Of a DNA stretch of 64,000 bases, positions 27,839-36,590 are shown piece by piece. The position numbers were made by a program, and so were the translations under genes. This DNA is from Inquilinus limosus DSM 16000 (GTDB taxonomy: Bacteria; Pseudomonadota; Alphaproteobacteria; DSM-16000; Inquilinaceae), in contig NZ_AUHM01000005.1 in the NCBI RefSeq assembly GCF_000423185.1, positions 248,001 through 312,000 of the forward strand, in the 5' to 3' direction. Numbering within the stretch: position 1 is the first letter of the stretch; every line of letters begins with the position of its first letter. Below the pieces are notes generated by a model that was given only the letters and a program-made list of their open reading frames with translations, was not told where the DNA came from and ran no database searches.

Positions 27839-28620
27839 ATGACCCGAGCCACCGTCGCCGAACGCGCCCGCAGCTTCTTCTCCCTGCCGCAGCAGGGCTC
27901 GCCGGAGGCGGAGCGGCTGCACCGCAAGCAACGCCTGGCCGCGGCCTTCCGCATCTTCGCCCGGCGCGGCTTCGACCAGGGCCTGGCCGGCCACATCACC
28001 GCCCGCGACCCGGAGCTGACCGACCATTTCTGGGTCAATCCGCTGGGCCGGCATTTCGGCCAGATCCGCGCCTCCGACCTGCAGCTGGTCAACGAGCACG
28101 GAGAGATCGTGGTCGGCGACCAGCCGATCAACGAGGCCGCCTTCGTCATCCATGCCGCGATCCACAAGGCGCGGCCGGATGTCGTGGCCGCTGCCCACAC
28201 CCATTCGACTACGGCAAGGCCTGGTCGACCCTCGGCCGGCTGCTCGACCCGATCACCCAGGATTCCTGCACCTTCTACGGCGACCACGCGCTCTATGGCG
28301 AATTCCACGGCGTGGTGCTGGAGGCGGAGGAGGGCCGGCGCATCGTCGAGGCGCTGGGCGACAGGAAGGCGGTGATCCTGCAGAACCACGGCTTCCTGAC
28401 CGTCGGCCCGTCGATCGAGGCCGCGGCCTGGTGGTACGTCGCCATGGACAACGCCGCGCATGCCCAGCTGCTGGCCGAGGCCGCGGGCCGGCCGATCGTG
28501 CTCGACCCCGAGACCGCGAAACTCACCTACGACCGGGTCAGCGGGCCGACCGGCGGCGCCCTCAGCTTCAAGCCGCTGTGGGACTGGATCACCGCCGCCG
28601 AGCCCGACCTGCTCGACTGA
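27839..28620 (+). pseudogene. Class II aldolase/adducin family gene, frameshifted near 28208
   Basis: The first 123 codons (MTRATVAERARSFFSLPQQG onward) encode a class II aldolase start with the zinc-site motif AAAHTHS. The homology then continues in the next frame as YGKAWSTLGRLLDPITQDS through to LLD at 28620, including the second zinc motif QNHGF. One base appears to be missing at 28208-28209, between the TCG of HTHS and the TAC of YGK. The intact protein would have about 260 aa. Either the gene is freshly broken or there is a base-calling error; both halves are otherwise undamaged. It starts an operon with the monooxygenase. Confidence 0.85.
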
Positions 28621-28648
28621 TGCCCGCCAACCCCGAAAGGCTTTCGCC

Positions 28649-29749
28649 ATGACCATAGAGATCATCGGCATGATCTGGGCCCGCCCGACCTCGGACCTGG
28701 AGACGCTGCCGGGGCCGGCGGTGCAGCCGGAGTTCATCAGCCGCATCACCCGCCTGCACGAGGAGGGCGGCTTCGACCGCGTCCTGGCCGGCTACTGGAC
28801 CAACGCCGCCGACGGCTTCCTGGTGGCGGCCCATGCCGGCGCCGCGGCGCCGAGGATCAAGCTGCTGCTGGCCCATCGCCCCGGCTTCGTGGCCCCGACC
28901 GTGGCGGCGCGCAAGCTGGCGACGCTGGACCAGCTGCTCGGCGGGCGGCTGGCGCTGCACGTCATCTCCGGCGGCGACGACGAGGACCAGCGCAAGGACG
29001 GCGACTATGCCGGCCACGACGCCCGCTACCGCCGCACCGACGAATATGTCGAGATCCTGCGCCGGGTCTGGACCAGCGACGGACCGGTCAGCCACCACGG
29101 CGCCCATTACCGCTTCGACAGCGCCTCGCCCGAGGTGAAACCGGCGCAGTCGCCGCATCCGCCGATCTTCTTCGGCGGCGCCTCCGAAGCCGCGATCGCG
29201 GTCGCCGGCCGGCACGCCGATGTCTACGCCTTCTTCGGCGAGCCCCTGGCCGATGCGCGGAAGCTGATCGCGCGGGTGCGGGCGTCGGCGGCGCGGCACG
29301 GGCGCGAGATCGCCTTCAGCTGGTCGAACCGGCCGATCCTGGGCCGCACCGAGAAGGAGGCGTGGGAGAAGGCCCGGCACCTGCTGGAGCGCGCCCTTGC
29401 CCACAAGGAGGGCACGGCGCCGGAGACGCTGATCGCCTCCTCCCAGGCGATCAACGCCCAGCGGCTGGTCGCGCTCGCCGGGCGCGGCGAGGTGCTGGAC
29501 GAGCGGCTGTGGACGCCGATGGCGCTGGTGCTGGGCGGCCGCGGCAATTCGACCGCGCTCGTCGGCACGCCGGAGCAGGTGGCGCGGGCGATGTTGCGCT
29601 ACCGCGAGATCGGCGTGTCCCGCTACATCATCCGCGGCTGGGACCCGCTGCCCGACGTGGCCGAATACGGGCGCGAGCTGGTGCCGCTGCTGAAGGACCT
29701 GGCGGCGAATGAGGGCCGCACCGTGGTCCCCTTCGCCCGGAGGGCGTGA
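28649..29749 (+). CDS. LLM-class flavin-dependent monooxygenase (SsuD-like)
   Basis: A 366-aa bacterial luciferase-like TIM-barrel enzyme resembling alkanesulfonate monooxygenase, which uses FMNH2 and O2 to release sulfite from sulfonates. Family segments include LLLAHRPGFVAPTVAARKLA, the HVISGGDDEDQRKDGDY loop typical of SsuD, and the PHPPIFFGGASEAAI signature. It follows the broken aldolase by 28 bases and its stop overlaps the next start (TGATG). The pairing with an SsuA-like binding protein supports organosulfur use. Confidence 0.92.
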   Translation: MTIEIIGMIWARPTSDLETLPGPAVQPEFISRITRLHEEGGFDRVLAGYWTNAADGFLVAAHAGAAAPRIKLLLAHRPGFVAPTVAARKLATLDQLLGGRLALHVISGGDDEDQRKDGDYAGHDARYRRTDEYVEILRRVWTSDGPVSHHGAHYRFDSASPEVKPAQSPHPPIFFGGASEAAIAVAGRHADVYAFFGEPLADARKLIARVRASAARHGREIAFSWSNRPILGRTEKEAWEKARHLLERALAHKEGTAPETLIASSQAINAQRLVALAGRGEVLDERLWTPMALVLGGRGNSTALVGTPEQVARAMLRYREIGVSRYIIRGWDPLPDVAEYGRELVPLLKDLAANEGRTVVPFARRA

Positions 29750-30696
29750 TGGGCGCGACCCCGACCCGCCGCGACCTGGCGCGCCTCGCCTTCGCCCTGC
29801 CGCTGGCGGCGCTGGCCCGCCCGGCCCGGGCGCAGGCGACCGCGCTCTCGGTCGGCGACCAGCTGTTCGGCAACCGCTCGGTGGTCGAGGTCGCGGGCCA
29901 GGCCCGGGACCTGCCCTATGCGATCGACTGGAAGCAGTTCCCGGCCGCCCAGCCGCTGCTCGAGGCGCTGAATGCCGGGGCGCTCGACGTCGGGATGATG
30001 GGCGACCTGTCCTTCTTCACCGTCTTCGCCGCCGGGGCACCGCTGCGCGCGATCGGCGCCTACCGGTCCGACCCGGCCACCCAGGCGATCCTGGTGCGAT
30101 CCGACTCGCCGATCCGGGACGTGGCGGAGCTGAAGGGGAAGCGGCTCGCCGGCACCCGCGCCGGCTGGGGCCAGTTCCTGATCCTGGCGACGCTGAAGCG
30201 GGCCGGCATCGACCCGTCGGAGATCGAGATCGTGCTGCTGCCGCCGCCGGAGGCGCGATCGGCGCTGGCCGCCGGCGCCATCGACGCCTGGGCGGTGTGG
30301 GAGCCCTATGTCTCGCAGGAGATCCTGGAGCGCGGCGCCCGGGTGGTGGCGGACGGCCGCGGCCTGTCACCGACCGTCACCTTCGTCGCCGCCCATGTCG
30401 ACGCGATCGCGGCCAAGCACGCGGCGCTGCAGGACTTCCTCGGCCGGCTCAGCGCCGGGCGGGCCTGGGTCCGTGCCCATCCGGCCGAGTACGCCCGCTA
30501 CTACGCCGAGCTGTCGAAGATCCCGGAGGCGGTGGTGCAGCGCTCGACCGAGCAGCAGCAGGCCGGGTTTGTGGCCCTCGACGACTCGATGGTGGCGGAA
30601 CTGCAGCGCGCCGCGGACCTGACGGTGGAGTTCGGCATCCTGCGCGACCGGGTGGACGTCGCGTCCACCATCGACCGCAGCTTCTCCGTGGTCTGA
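29749..30696 (+). CDS. ABC substrate-binding protein, sulfonate/nitrate type (SsuA-like)
   Basis: A 315-aa periplasmic binding protein with a signal peptide starting MGATPTRRDLARLAFALPLA and a probable cut after ARAQ near residue 34; the TRRDLA motif suggests Tat export. The mature part shows ELKGKRLAGTRAGWGQFL and WAVWEPYVSQ, typical of SsuA/TauA proteins. The start overlaps the monooxygenase stop. No permease or ATPase gene follows, so it must use membrane components encoded elsewhere. Confidence 0.9.
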   Translation: MGATPTRRDLARLAFALPLAALARPARAQATALSVGDQLFGNRSVVEVAGQARDLPYAIDWKQFPAAQPLLEALNAGALDVGMMGDLSFFTVFAAGAPLRAIGAYRSDPATQAILVRSDSPIRDVAELKGKRLAGTRAGWGQFLILATLKRAGIDPSEIEIVLLPPPEARSALAAGAIDAWAVWEPYVSQEILERGARVVADGRGLSPTVTFVAAHVDAIAAKHAALQDFLGRLSAGRAWVRAHPAEYARYYAELSKIPEAVVQRSTEQQQAGFVALDDSMVAELQRAADLTVEFGILRDRVDVASTIDRSFSVV

Positions 30697-30725
30697 CCTC
30701 CGCCGGGGGATGGCGGGGGAGGGGA

Positions 30726-30758
30726 GGAAGGCCCGGCCGGGGAATGGCCGGGCCTTCC
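30726..30758. terminator. Strong bidirectional hairpin between convergent genes
   Basis: A perfect 13-base stem, GGAAGGCCCGGCC with GGCCGGGCCTTCC, and a 7-base loop (GGGGAAT). It lies between the convergent ends of the binding-protein gene (30696) and the amidase gene (30768). No long T tract follows on either side, as is common in GC-rich genomes. Confidence 0.75.
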
Positions 30759-30767
30759 CATGCCGCG

Positions 30768-32171
30768 TCAGCCGCGCTGGTCGATGCCGGCGGCCTCGAC
30801 GGCCAGGCCGAAGCCGAGCAGCCGGGCCTCGTCACCGGCGGGGGCGGAGAGCAGCAGGCTGGTCGGCAGGCCGCGGCTATCCAGCCCGGTCGGCAGCGCC
30901 AGGCCGCAGGTGGTCAGGATGTTGCCGATCATGGTGTTGCGCAGGCTGCGCAGATTGACCTGATGGTACAGCTCTACATCGGCCTCCAGCGGCGCGATCT
31001 CCGGCGCCGCATGCGGCACGGTGGGGAAGGCCAGCAGCGCGCCGTTCAGCTCCGCCGCCAGGGCCGGGGTCAGCCGCCGGCGCATGGCCTGGATCGCCAG
31101 CAGGTCGACCGCCGTCATCCGCTTGCCGCCGGAGATGCGGGAGGTGATGCGCGGGTCGACCCGCGCCGCGTCCGGCCCTTCCATCAGCTCGCGATGGAAG
31201 GCATAGGCCTCCGCCGCGGTCAGCGAGCCATGCGCGGCGCCGGTCGCGGCCATCTCGTCCAGGATGGCGATGCGCCGCCGCTCGACCCGCGCCCCGCCGG
31301 CCGACAGGGCGGACAGCGCCCGTTCGAAATTCGCGGCGACGCCGTCCTCGGCTTGGTCGAAGACGATGTTCTCCGGCACCACCAGCCGTAGGTCCGACAG
31401 CCCGGCGCGGCGGATCTCGGTGGCCACGGCGCCGCGCAGCGCGGCGTCCAGCAGGATGCAGTCCTCCACCGACCGAGCGAGGGGGCCGATCGTGTCCAGG
31501 GTCTGCGACAGCGGGAACACGCCGCTCTTGTCGATCCGGCCCTCGGAGGTCTTCAGGCCGACTAGGCCGTTGAACGCGGCCGGGATGCGCACCGACCCGC
31601 CGGTATCGGTGCCGATGGCGCAGGGCGCCAGGCCGCGCGCCACGGCGACGGCGGAGCCGGAGGAGGAGCCGCCCGGCGCCCGCGGCGCCGCGGCATCGAA
31701 CGGGTTCAGCGGCGTGCCGTAGTGCGGGTTCAGCCCCAGCCCCGAATAGGCGAATTCGCTGAGATTGACCTTGCCCAGGCTGACCATGCCGGCGCCGGCC
31801 AGGTGGCGCGCGATCGGCGCATCCGCCGCGGCCGGCGGGGCGTGGCGCCGCACCTCGGCCCCGGCGGTGGTGACGGTGCCTTCCAGATCGACCAGATCCT
31901 TCCAGGCCACCGGCACGCCGTCCAACGGCCCCAGCGGCCGGCCGGCGCGGTAGCGCTTCAGGCTCGCCTCCGCCTCGCGCCGCGCCCGTTCCTCGGTCAC
32001 GAGCAGGAAGATCGCCCGATCCGGGCAGGCGCGGATGCGGTCGAGGAAGAACTCGGTCACGGCCACCGGGTCGGTCGCCCCGGCGAGGTAGAGCCGGCCG
32101 AGGGCGGCGGCGGAGGTCTGCGACAGGTCGACGGTCACGGCGGCGCTGGTCCCGCGGCCCCGGATCCCCAT
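30768..32171 (-). CDS. Amidase signature-family enzyme
   Basis: A 467-aa amidohydrolase with the Ser-cisSer-Lys machinery: the Lys in GVPVAWKDLVD, the Gly/Ser-rich signature PGGSSSGSAVAVA and the nucleophile region GTDTGGSVRIPAAFNGLVGLK. The family hydrolyses a wide range of amides; the substrate is unknown. The ATG at 32171 is used here; a GTG at 32138 (VTVDLSQTSA) is a possible alternative, and a far upstream ATG at 32249 is unlikely. It is transcribed towards the SsuA-like gene. Confidence 0.9.
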   Translation of the reverse strand: MGIRGRGTSAAVTVDLSQTSAAALGRLYLAGATDPVAVTEFFLDRIRACPDRAIFLLVTEERARREAEASLKRYRAGRPLGPLDGVPVAWKDLVDLEGTVTTAGAEVRRHAPPAAADAPIARHLAGAGMVSLGKVNLSEFAYSGLGLNPHYGTPLNPFDAAAPRAPGGSSSGSAVAVARGLAPCAIGTDTGGSVRIPAAFNGLVGLKTSEGRIDKSGVFPLSQTLDTIGPLARSVEDCILLDAALRGAVATEIRRAGLSDLRLVVPENIVFDQAEDGVAANFERALSALSAGGARVERRRIAILDEMAATGAAHGSLTAAEAYAFHRELMEGPDAARVDPRITSRISGGKRMTAVDLLAIQAMRRRLTPALAAELNGALLAFPTVPHAAPEIAPLEADVELYHQVNLRSLRNTMIGNILTTCGLALPTGLDSRGLPTSLLLSAPAGDEARLLGFGLAVEAAGIDQRG

Positions 32172-32363
32172 CGCCCCGGCGGGCCGCCGGCCGGGCGCGA
32201 TCCGCCTACTCGACCAGCCGCGGGCCGATTTGTCGATAGCCGCCTGCAAGCAATCGAGAAGGGCCGGACCATCCCAATTCTGTCATTGCCGGGCGGGTCC
32301 TCGGGTCAAGGCCGAGGACGAGCATCCAGGAATGTCGGTGCCGCTCCGGGTGGCCGGGTGCCG

Positions 32364-32807
32364 CTACTGCAGAATGACCACGGCTTCGACCTCGAAGAGC
32401 ATGGGGTCGATTGCGAGCTTGGGAACGGGAATCAGGGTCTGCGCCGGCAGCGCCGCGCCGAACATTTCCTTGACGCTCTGGCTCAGCACCCCAAGCTTGG
32501 ACATGTCGTGATCGACCACGAAGACCGTGAGCTTGGCGACCTGATCCGGCCTGGCGCCGAGCGCATCGAGCGCGGTGCGCAAATTTGCGTAGGCCTGCTT
32601 AACCTGGACAGCGAAGTCGGGCGACAAGGCTCCCGTGCTGTCTTGGCCGCCCTGTCCGGAGATGTAGGCCACCCGGGCTTCGCGGGGCGTGATCACGGCC
32701 GTGCTGTAGCCATTCGGCGACGGGTCGTAGAGGTTCTTTGGATTGACGATGGTCAGCGTGAGGTCATTCTCCTTCGCTGTCGTCGCAGTGGGAACGCCCA
32801 TGGTCAT
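32364..32807 (-). CDS. RidA/YjgF-family protein
   Basis: A 147-aa protein of the Rid superfamily, whose members hydrolyse reactive enamine/imine intermediates or related compounds. The family body is present from YSTAVITPREARVAYISGQG to AIDPMLFEVEAVVIL, with a conserved VKQAYANLRTALDALGA helix. The catalytic Arg of true RidA (in the P-R-x-x motif before the end) is not evident, as the region reads LPAQTLIPVPKLA, so it belongs to another Rid subgroup. GGAGG lies upstream of the ATG at 32807. Confidence 0.88.
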   Translation of the reverse strand: MTMGVPTATTAKENDLTLTIVNPKNLYDPSPNGYSTAVITPREARVAYISGQGGQDSTGALSPDFAVQVKQAYANLRTALDALGARPDQVAKLTVFVVDHDMSKLGVLSQSVKEMFGAALPAQTLIPVPKLAIDPMLFEVEAVVILQ

Positions 32808-32943
32808 GATGATTAACCCTCCGAAAAGCAGATGCTTGATTGCGCGTGTGACGATCTTTTCTTGGCTCTGCGCACGGCGAGCAGCGCACCCTCGCGGCCG
32901 ACGGGATTGAGCGTTCCTTCGCGCCGCTGCCGCCCCGCCTCGC

Positions 32944-33312
32944 CTAAACCGTCACAAAGAACACTCGCAGCCGGTGGCCGTCGGGGTCGAGGGCGACGAA
33001 GGTATGGCCGAAATCCATCGTGGTCGGCGGCTGCAGGATCGGCAGGCCGCGGCCGCGCCAGTCGTCGTGCAGGGCCTCGACCGTGGCGGCGTCGGCGACG
33101 CTGAAGCCGATCTCGCCGCCCCCGCCGGCCGCCGTCGCCGCCGGCTCGACCGTGTGCCGCGACCACAGCCCCAGCTTGGCCCCGCCCTCGAGCACGAACA
33201 GCGCGAAGGTCGGCGAGGATTCGACCGGTTGGCGGTCCAGCAGCCCGGCATAGAAGGCGGCGCTGGCCGGCGGGTTGTCGACATAGAGGATGGTGTAGCT
33301 CGGAACTGGCAT
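32944..33312 (-). CDS. VOC-family protein (glyoxalase/bleomycin-resistance fold)
   Basis: A 122-aa vicinal oxygen chelate protein with two beta-alpha-beta-beta-beta modules. It starts MPVPSYTILYVDNPPASAAF and ends with the typical FVALDPDGHRLRVFFV. Family members include glyoxalase I and dioxygenases, but a single-domain protein like this cannot be given a substrate. The ATG at 33312 follows GGAGAACC; the frame remains open upstream across a palindromic repeat. Confidence 0.88.
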   Translation of the reverse strand: MPVPSYTILYVDNPPASAAFYAGLLDRQPVESSPTFALFVLEGGAKLGLWSRHTVEPAATAAGGGGEIGFSVADAATVEALHDDWRGRGLPILQPPTTMDFGHTFVALDPDGHRLRVFFVTV

Positions 33313-33355
33313 CGCGGTTCTCCTGGTGCGGAGACTTCCCACCCATCCACCCTCA

Positions 33356-33442
33356 CCGTCATTGCGAGGAGGCGAAGCCGACGAAGCAATCCAGGGCCAC
33401 GCCAAACGGCCCTGGATGGCTTCGCTGCGCTCGCCATGACGG
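33356..33442. repeat. Palindromic repeat (CGTCATTGCGAGG type)
   Basis: An element of about 87 bases with ends CCGTCATTGCGAGG and CGCTCGCCATGACGG and a core ATCCAGGGCC/GGCCCTGGAT. It is nearly self-complementary. A second copy of the same subtype is at 53634-53720. It lies just upstream of the VOC gene start. Confidence 0.85.
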
Positions 33443-33519
33443 TGTTGGCACTGTGAGAAGGTCTCTTCGTGGCGACCGGCCCAGGATGGACGCCCCATGC
33501 TGTCAATTTCCGGCAGCAA

Positions 33520-34212
33520 TCAATCGCGAACCGAAATGCCCTGGCTCTCGCGCCATTCCTTCAGCAGCGCTTGGCGCCGGCGCGGATAGCGCGCCTCCTG
33601 CGCCGTCGCCTCCAGGATCCGGTCGGTGCGGAAGTGGCGGAAGCCCTGGCGCAGCTCGCACCACGCCACCACCATGCGGACCTGGTCGAAGAAGCCGAGG
33701 GCGAAAGGCCAGATCACGCGCCGCGTCTCCGCCCCCTGCGGGCTGCGATAGGCGATGGCCAGCTTGCGCTCGGCCCGGATCGCCCGGCGCACGTCGGCGA
33801 GGTCGATGCTGCCGCCGGCGATCACCAAGCCGGGGCCGACCAGCAGGGCGGTGGCGTCGAGCTCCCGGCGCAGATCCTCCGGCAGGACCGCCGCGATCTT
33901 GGCCAGGGCGTTGCGCGCGGCCTCGCCCAGCCGGCCGTCGGCGCGCTGGGCCACCCAGCGCGAGCCCAGCACCAGCGCCTCGATCTCGTCCTCCGAGAAC
34001 ATCAGCGGCGGCAGCATGAAGCCGGGCCGCAGCACGTAGCCCAGCCCCGGCTCGCCCTCGATGTCGGCGCCCTGGGCCTGCAGCGTGGCGATGTCGCGGT
34101 ACAGGGTGCGCAGGCTGACCCCGGTCTCGGCCGCCAGAACGCGCCCGCTGACCGGGCGGCGGTGCCGGCGCAGCACCTGGATCAGCCCCAGCAGGCGCTC
34201 GGATCGCGACAC
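33520..34212 (-). CDS. YafY-type HTH/WYL-domain transcriptional regulator
   Basis: A 230-aa regulator with an N-terminal winged HTH_11 domain (SRSERLLGLIQVLRRHRRPV and VSLRTLYRDIATLQ) and a C-terminal WYL-type domain (AIRAERKLAIAYRSPQG..RRVIWPFALGFF..MVVAWCELRQGFRHF). WYL domains are thought to sense nucleic acid or small-molecule ligands. The promoter side faces the SDR/quinone reductase genes only 48 bases away on the same strand, so its target is not obvious; the VOC gene 207 bases downstream is one candidate. Confidence 0.92.
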   Translation of the reverse strand: MSRSERLLGLIQVLRRHRRPVSGRVLAAETGVSLRTLYRDIATLQAQGADIEGEPGLGYVLRPGFMLPPLMFSEDEIEALVLGSRWVAQRADGRLGEAARNALAKIAAVLPEDLRRELDATALLVGPGLVIAGGSIDLADVRRAIRAERKLAIAYRSPQGAETRRVIWPFALGFFDQVRMVVAWCELRQGFRHFRTDRILEATAQEARYPRRRQALLKEWRESQGISVRD

Positions 34213-34260
34213 GGCCCCTCCTCTTCGAAGAGGCGATACTGCCAGATGCTGGCAGCAGCG

Positions 34261-34836
34261 TCAGGGTCTGATCATTTGGCCAGTGATCGTGCCCTCGACC
34301 GCCTCGACATAGGCGCGAGCGACATCGGCCGCGGGCGTGCCGCCGTCCCGGCCCATCGCCAGCAGCGTCTCGCGCACCCAGCCGGGGCTGACGGCGTTGA
34401 CCCTGAGGCCGCGCGGCAGCTCCAGCGCCGCGGCGCGGACAAAGGCCTCCAGACCGGCATTGACCAGGGCGCCGAAGGCGGCGCCGGCCATCGGCGGATC
34501 GAAGGTCCCGACGGTCAGGGTGACCGAACCGCCGTCGCGCAGATGGGGCAGGGCCTGGCGCAGCAGCCTCACCTGGCCCAGCAGCTTGCCCTGCAGCCCC
34601 CGGAAGAACTCCGCATCCGGGGCATCGAGCGGCGCCATCCGGGCGCTGGCGGCGCAGCAGACCACCGCGTCGACCGGGCCTACCGCGGCCAGCAGCGCCG
34701 CGATCGACTCCGGGTCCTCCATATCGACCGCAGGTGACCCGGTGCGTGACGTCCGCACCACCTCGTGCCGTTCCTCGAGCGCCGCGGCGACCGCCGCGCC
34801 GATCGTGCCGCTGGCGCCGATGACGATGATCTTCAT
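34261..34836 (-). CDS. Short-chain dehydrogenase/reductase, small
   Basis: A 191-aa NAD(P)-binding protein starting MKIIVIGASGTIGAAVAAAL with the GASGTIG cofactor motif at residues 7-13. It resembles the short SDR group where the canonical YxxxK is absent (the region reads GAAFGALVNAGLEAFVRA). VNAVSPGWVRET matches the conserved late SDR motif. The start overlaps the quinone reductase stop by four bases, so the two are made together. Its exact substrate is unknown. Confidence 0.88.
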   Translation of the reverse strand: MKIIVIGASGTIGAAVAAALEERHEVVRTSRTGSPAVDMEDPESIAALLAAVGPVDAVVCCAASARMAPLDAPDAEFFRGLQGKLLGQVRLLRQALPHLRDGGSVTLTVGTFDPPMAGAAFGALVNAGLEAFVRAAALELPRGLRVNAVSPGWVRETLLAMGRDGGTPAADVARAYVEAVEGTITGQMIRP

Positions 34837-35549
34837 GCCGCTACTCCCGTCTTCAGCCTGTAGGTCTCGGGGTCGTAGTCGTCGAGGTTCGGAAAGCGCA
34901 GCGGCTCGACCGTCGCCAGCGTCAGCAGCCGCTGCCGGTACTGCTCCAGATACGCCGTCCGGCCCTCCTTGCCGATCCGGGCCGGCTGCCAGGCGATGAA
35001 GGGCGGCAGCACGTCGAAGCCGGTGAAGCGCAGCATGCCGTGCTGGATCGGATAGAGCAGCTGGTGGATGTCGCCGTTCAGCCCGTCCGGCCCGTACATG
35101 CTGGCCGGGCCGCCCACGGTCAGCGACAGCATGGCCCGGCGCCCGGCGAAGCGGCCGCGGTCGTACCAGACCCCGCCGCCATAGACCGCCCCCATGGCGA
35201 AGACCCGGTCGACCCAGCCCTTCAGCATGGCCGGCAGCGAGAACCACCACAGCGGGAACTGGAGCACCAGCGCGTCGCACCAGAACAGCTTGTCCAACTC
35301 CGCCCGCACATCAGGGGCGAAGCCGCCGGTCTCGGTGGCGTGCACCTCCTCCTGCTGCTGCCTGAAATAATCCGGGTCCAGCACGCCGGTGAAGTTGGCG
35401 CGGCCGGAACGCGGGTCCCAGCCCATGGCATAGAGGTCGGAGACCACCAACTCGTGTCCGGCCTCGGGCAGGCAGCGCCGGGCCGTATCGGTCAGCGCGC
35501 CGTTGAAGCTGCGCGGCTCGGGATGGGCATGGACGATCAGGATCTTCAT
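34833..35549 (-). CDS. NAD(P)H:quinone oxidoreductase, flavodoxin fold (MdaB/KefF type)
   Basis: A 238-aa FAD/FMN-dependent two-electron quinone reductase. It begins MKILIVHAHPEPRSFNGALTD with the flavin-phosphate site, followed by LQFPLWWFSLPAMLKGWVDRV and TVGGPASMYGPDG, all typical of DT-diaphorase-like proteins. It is divergent from a LysR regulator gene with 96 bases between them and a likely LysR box there, so quinone or electrophile stress may induce it. Confidence 0.93.
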   Translation of the reverse strand: MKILIVHAHPEPRSFNGALTDTARRCLPEAGHELVVSDLYAMGWDPRSGRANFTGVLDPDYFRQQQEEVHATETGGFAPDVRAELDKLFWCDALVLQFPLWWFSLPAMLKGWVDRVFAMGAVYGGGVWYDRGRFAGRRAMLSLTVGGPASMYGPDGLNGDIHQLLYPIQHGMLRFTGFDVLPPFIAWQPARIGKEGRTAYLEQYRQRLLTLATVEPLRFPNLDDYDPETYRLKTGVAA

Positions 35550-35615
35550 GGCTGTCCCCTCGGTGTTACGGGGTCAGGATGCGGCCTCGCCTTCTTGAAG
35601 AGAATGGCGCATAAT

Positions 35616-35632
35616 CTTCAATAGCTTTGAAG
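35616..35632. promoter_or_regulatory. LysR-type operator candidate
   Basis: CTTCAA-N5-TTGAAG is a perfect 6-base inverted repeat in the divergent gap between the quinone reductase and LysR genes. It contains the T-N11-A pattern of LysR boxes and lies 14 bases before the LysR start at 35646, as expected for autoregulation. A second related half-site CTTCTTGAAG is at 35591-35600. Confidence 0.6.
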
Positions 35633-35645
35633 GAAGTGATGCAGA

Positions 35646-36539
35646 ATGCGCGGCAGCGACTTCGCCGAGCTGAAGGCCTTCGCGGCAGTGGCGGAAGCAG
35701 CCAGCTTCTCCCGCGCCGCCCGGCATCTCGGCGTGTCGCCCTCGGCCCTCAGCCAGACCTTGCGCGGGCTGGAGGAACGGCTGGGCGTGCGCCTGCTGAA
35801 CCGCACCACCCGCAGTGTCGGCCCGACCGAGGCGGGAGAGCGCCTGCTGGACCGGCTGCGTCCGCTCTTCGCCGAGTTCGACCAGGCGGTGCAGGAGGTG
35901 AACCGATTCCGCGACACACCGGCCGGCCGGCTGCGGATCACCGTGCCGCGCCTTGCCGCCGCCCTCTTCGTCGGGCCGATGCTGGGCCGGTTTCACCGCG
36001 CCCATCCGGGCGTCGAGCTGGAGGTGGTGGTCGACGACACCATCACCGACATCGTCGCCGGCCGCTTCGATGCCGGCATCCGGCTGGGCGAGACGCTGGA
36101 GCGCGACATGGTGGCCGTGCCGCTGACCGGCGTGCTGGAGCTGGCGGCGGTGGCTTCGCCGGACTATCTGGCCGAGCACGGCGTGCCGGCGACGCCCGCC
36201 GATCTCGCCCGCCACCGGTGCATCCGCTTCCGCTGGCCCGGCGGCGGCGACCTCTACCGCTGGGAGTTCGAGCGCGACGGCCGCGGCTTCGAGGCGGCGG
36301 TCGAAGGCCCGCTGGTGGTCAACGACACCGGGCTGATGCTGCAGGCGGCGCTGGGCGGCGTCGGCATCGCCTATATGCTCGACTGCCAGGTCCGGCCCGA
36401 TGTCGAGGCCGGGCGGCTGCAGCGCGTGCTGCGGGACTGGTCGCCGCGCTTCCCGGGCTTCTATGTGTACCATCCCGGCCGCCGGCAGATGCCGCCGGCG
36501 CTGCGCGCCTTCATCGAGGCGCTGCGCCGCCCGGGATAG
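35646..36539 (+). CDS. LysR-family transcriptional regulator
   Basis: A 297-aa regulator with an N-terminal winged HTH (FAAVAEAASFSRAARHLGVS and PSALSQTLRGLEERLGVRLL) and a C-terminal periplasmic-binding-like effector domain. The subgroup resembles regulators of quinone reductase/SDR genes in many Proteobacteria. It is divergent from those genes and probably activates them when an aromatic or electrophilic ligand is present. Confidence 0.95.
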   Translation: MRGSDFAELKAFAAVAEAASFSRAARHLGVSPSALSQTLRGLEERLGVRLLNRTTRSVGPTEAGERLLDRLRPLFAEFDQAVQEVNRFRDTPAGRLRITVPRLAAALFVGPMLGRFHRAHPGVELEVVVDDTITDIVAGRFDAGIRLGETLERDMVAVPLTGVLELAAVASPDYLAEHGVPATPADLARHRCIRFRWPGGGDLYRWEFERDGRGFEAAVEGPLVVNDTGLMLQAALGGVGIAYMLDCQVRPDVEAGRLQRVLRDWSPRFPGFYVYHPGRRQMPPALRAFIEALRRPG

Positions 36540-36590
36540 GGGCCATCCGCACGCCGGGATGGCGGCCCGCTCCGGCTGACCCCGGCGACG

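Noticed and set aside
34261-35280. A longer SDR protein starting at 35280
   Set aside because: The extra part overlaps the quinone reductase gene in another frame; the Rossmann motif begins right after the ATG at 34836.
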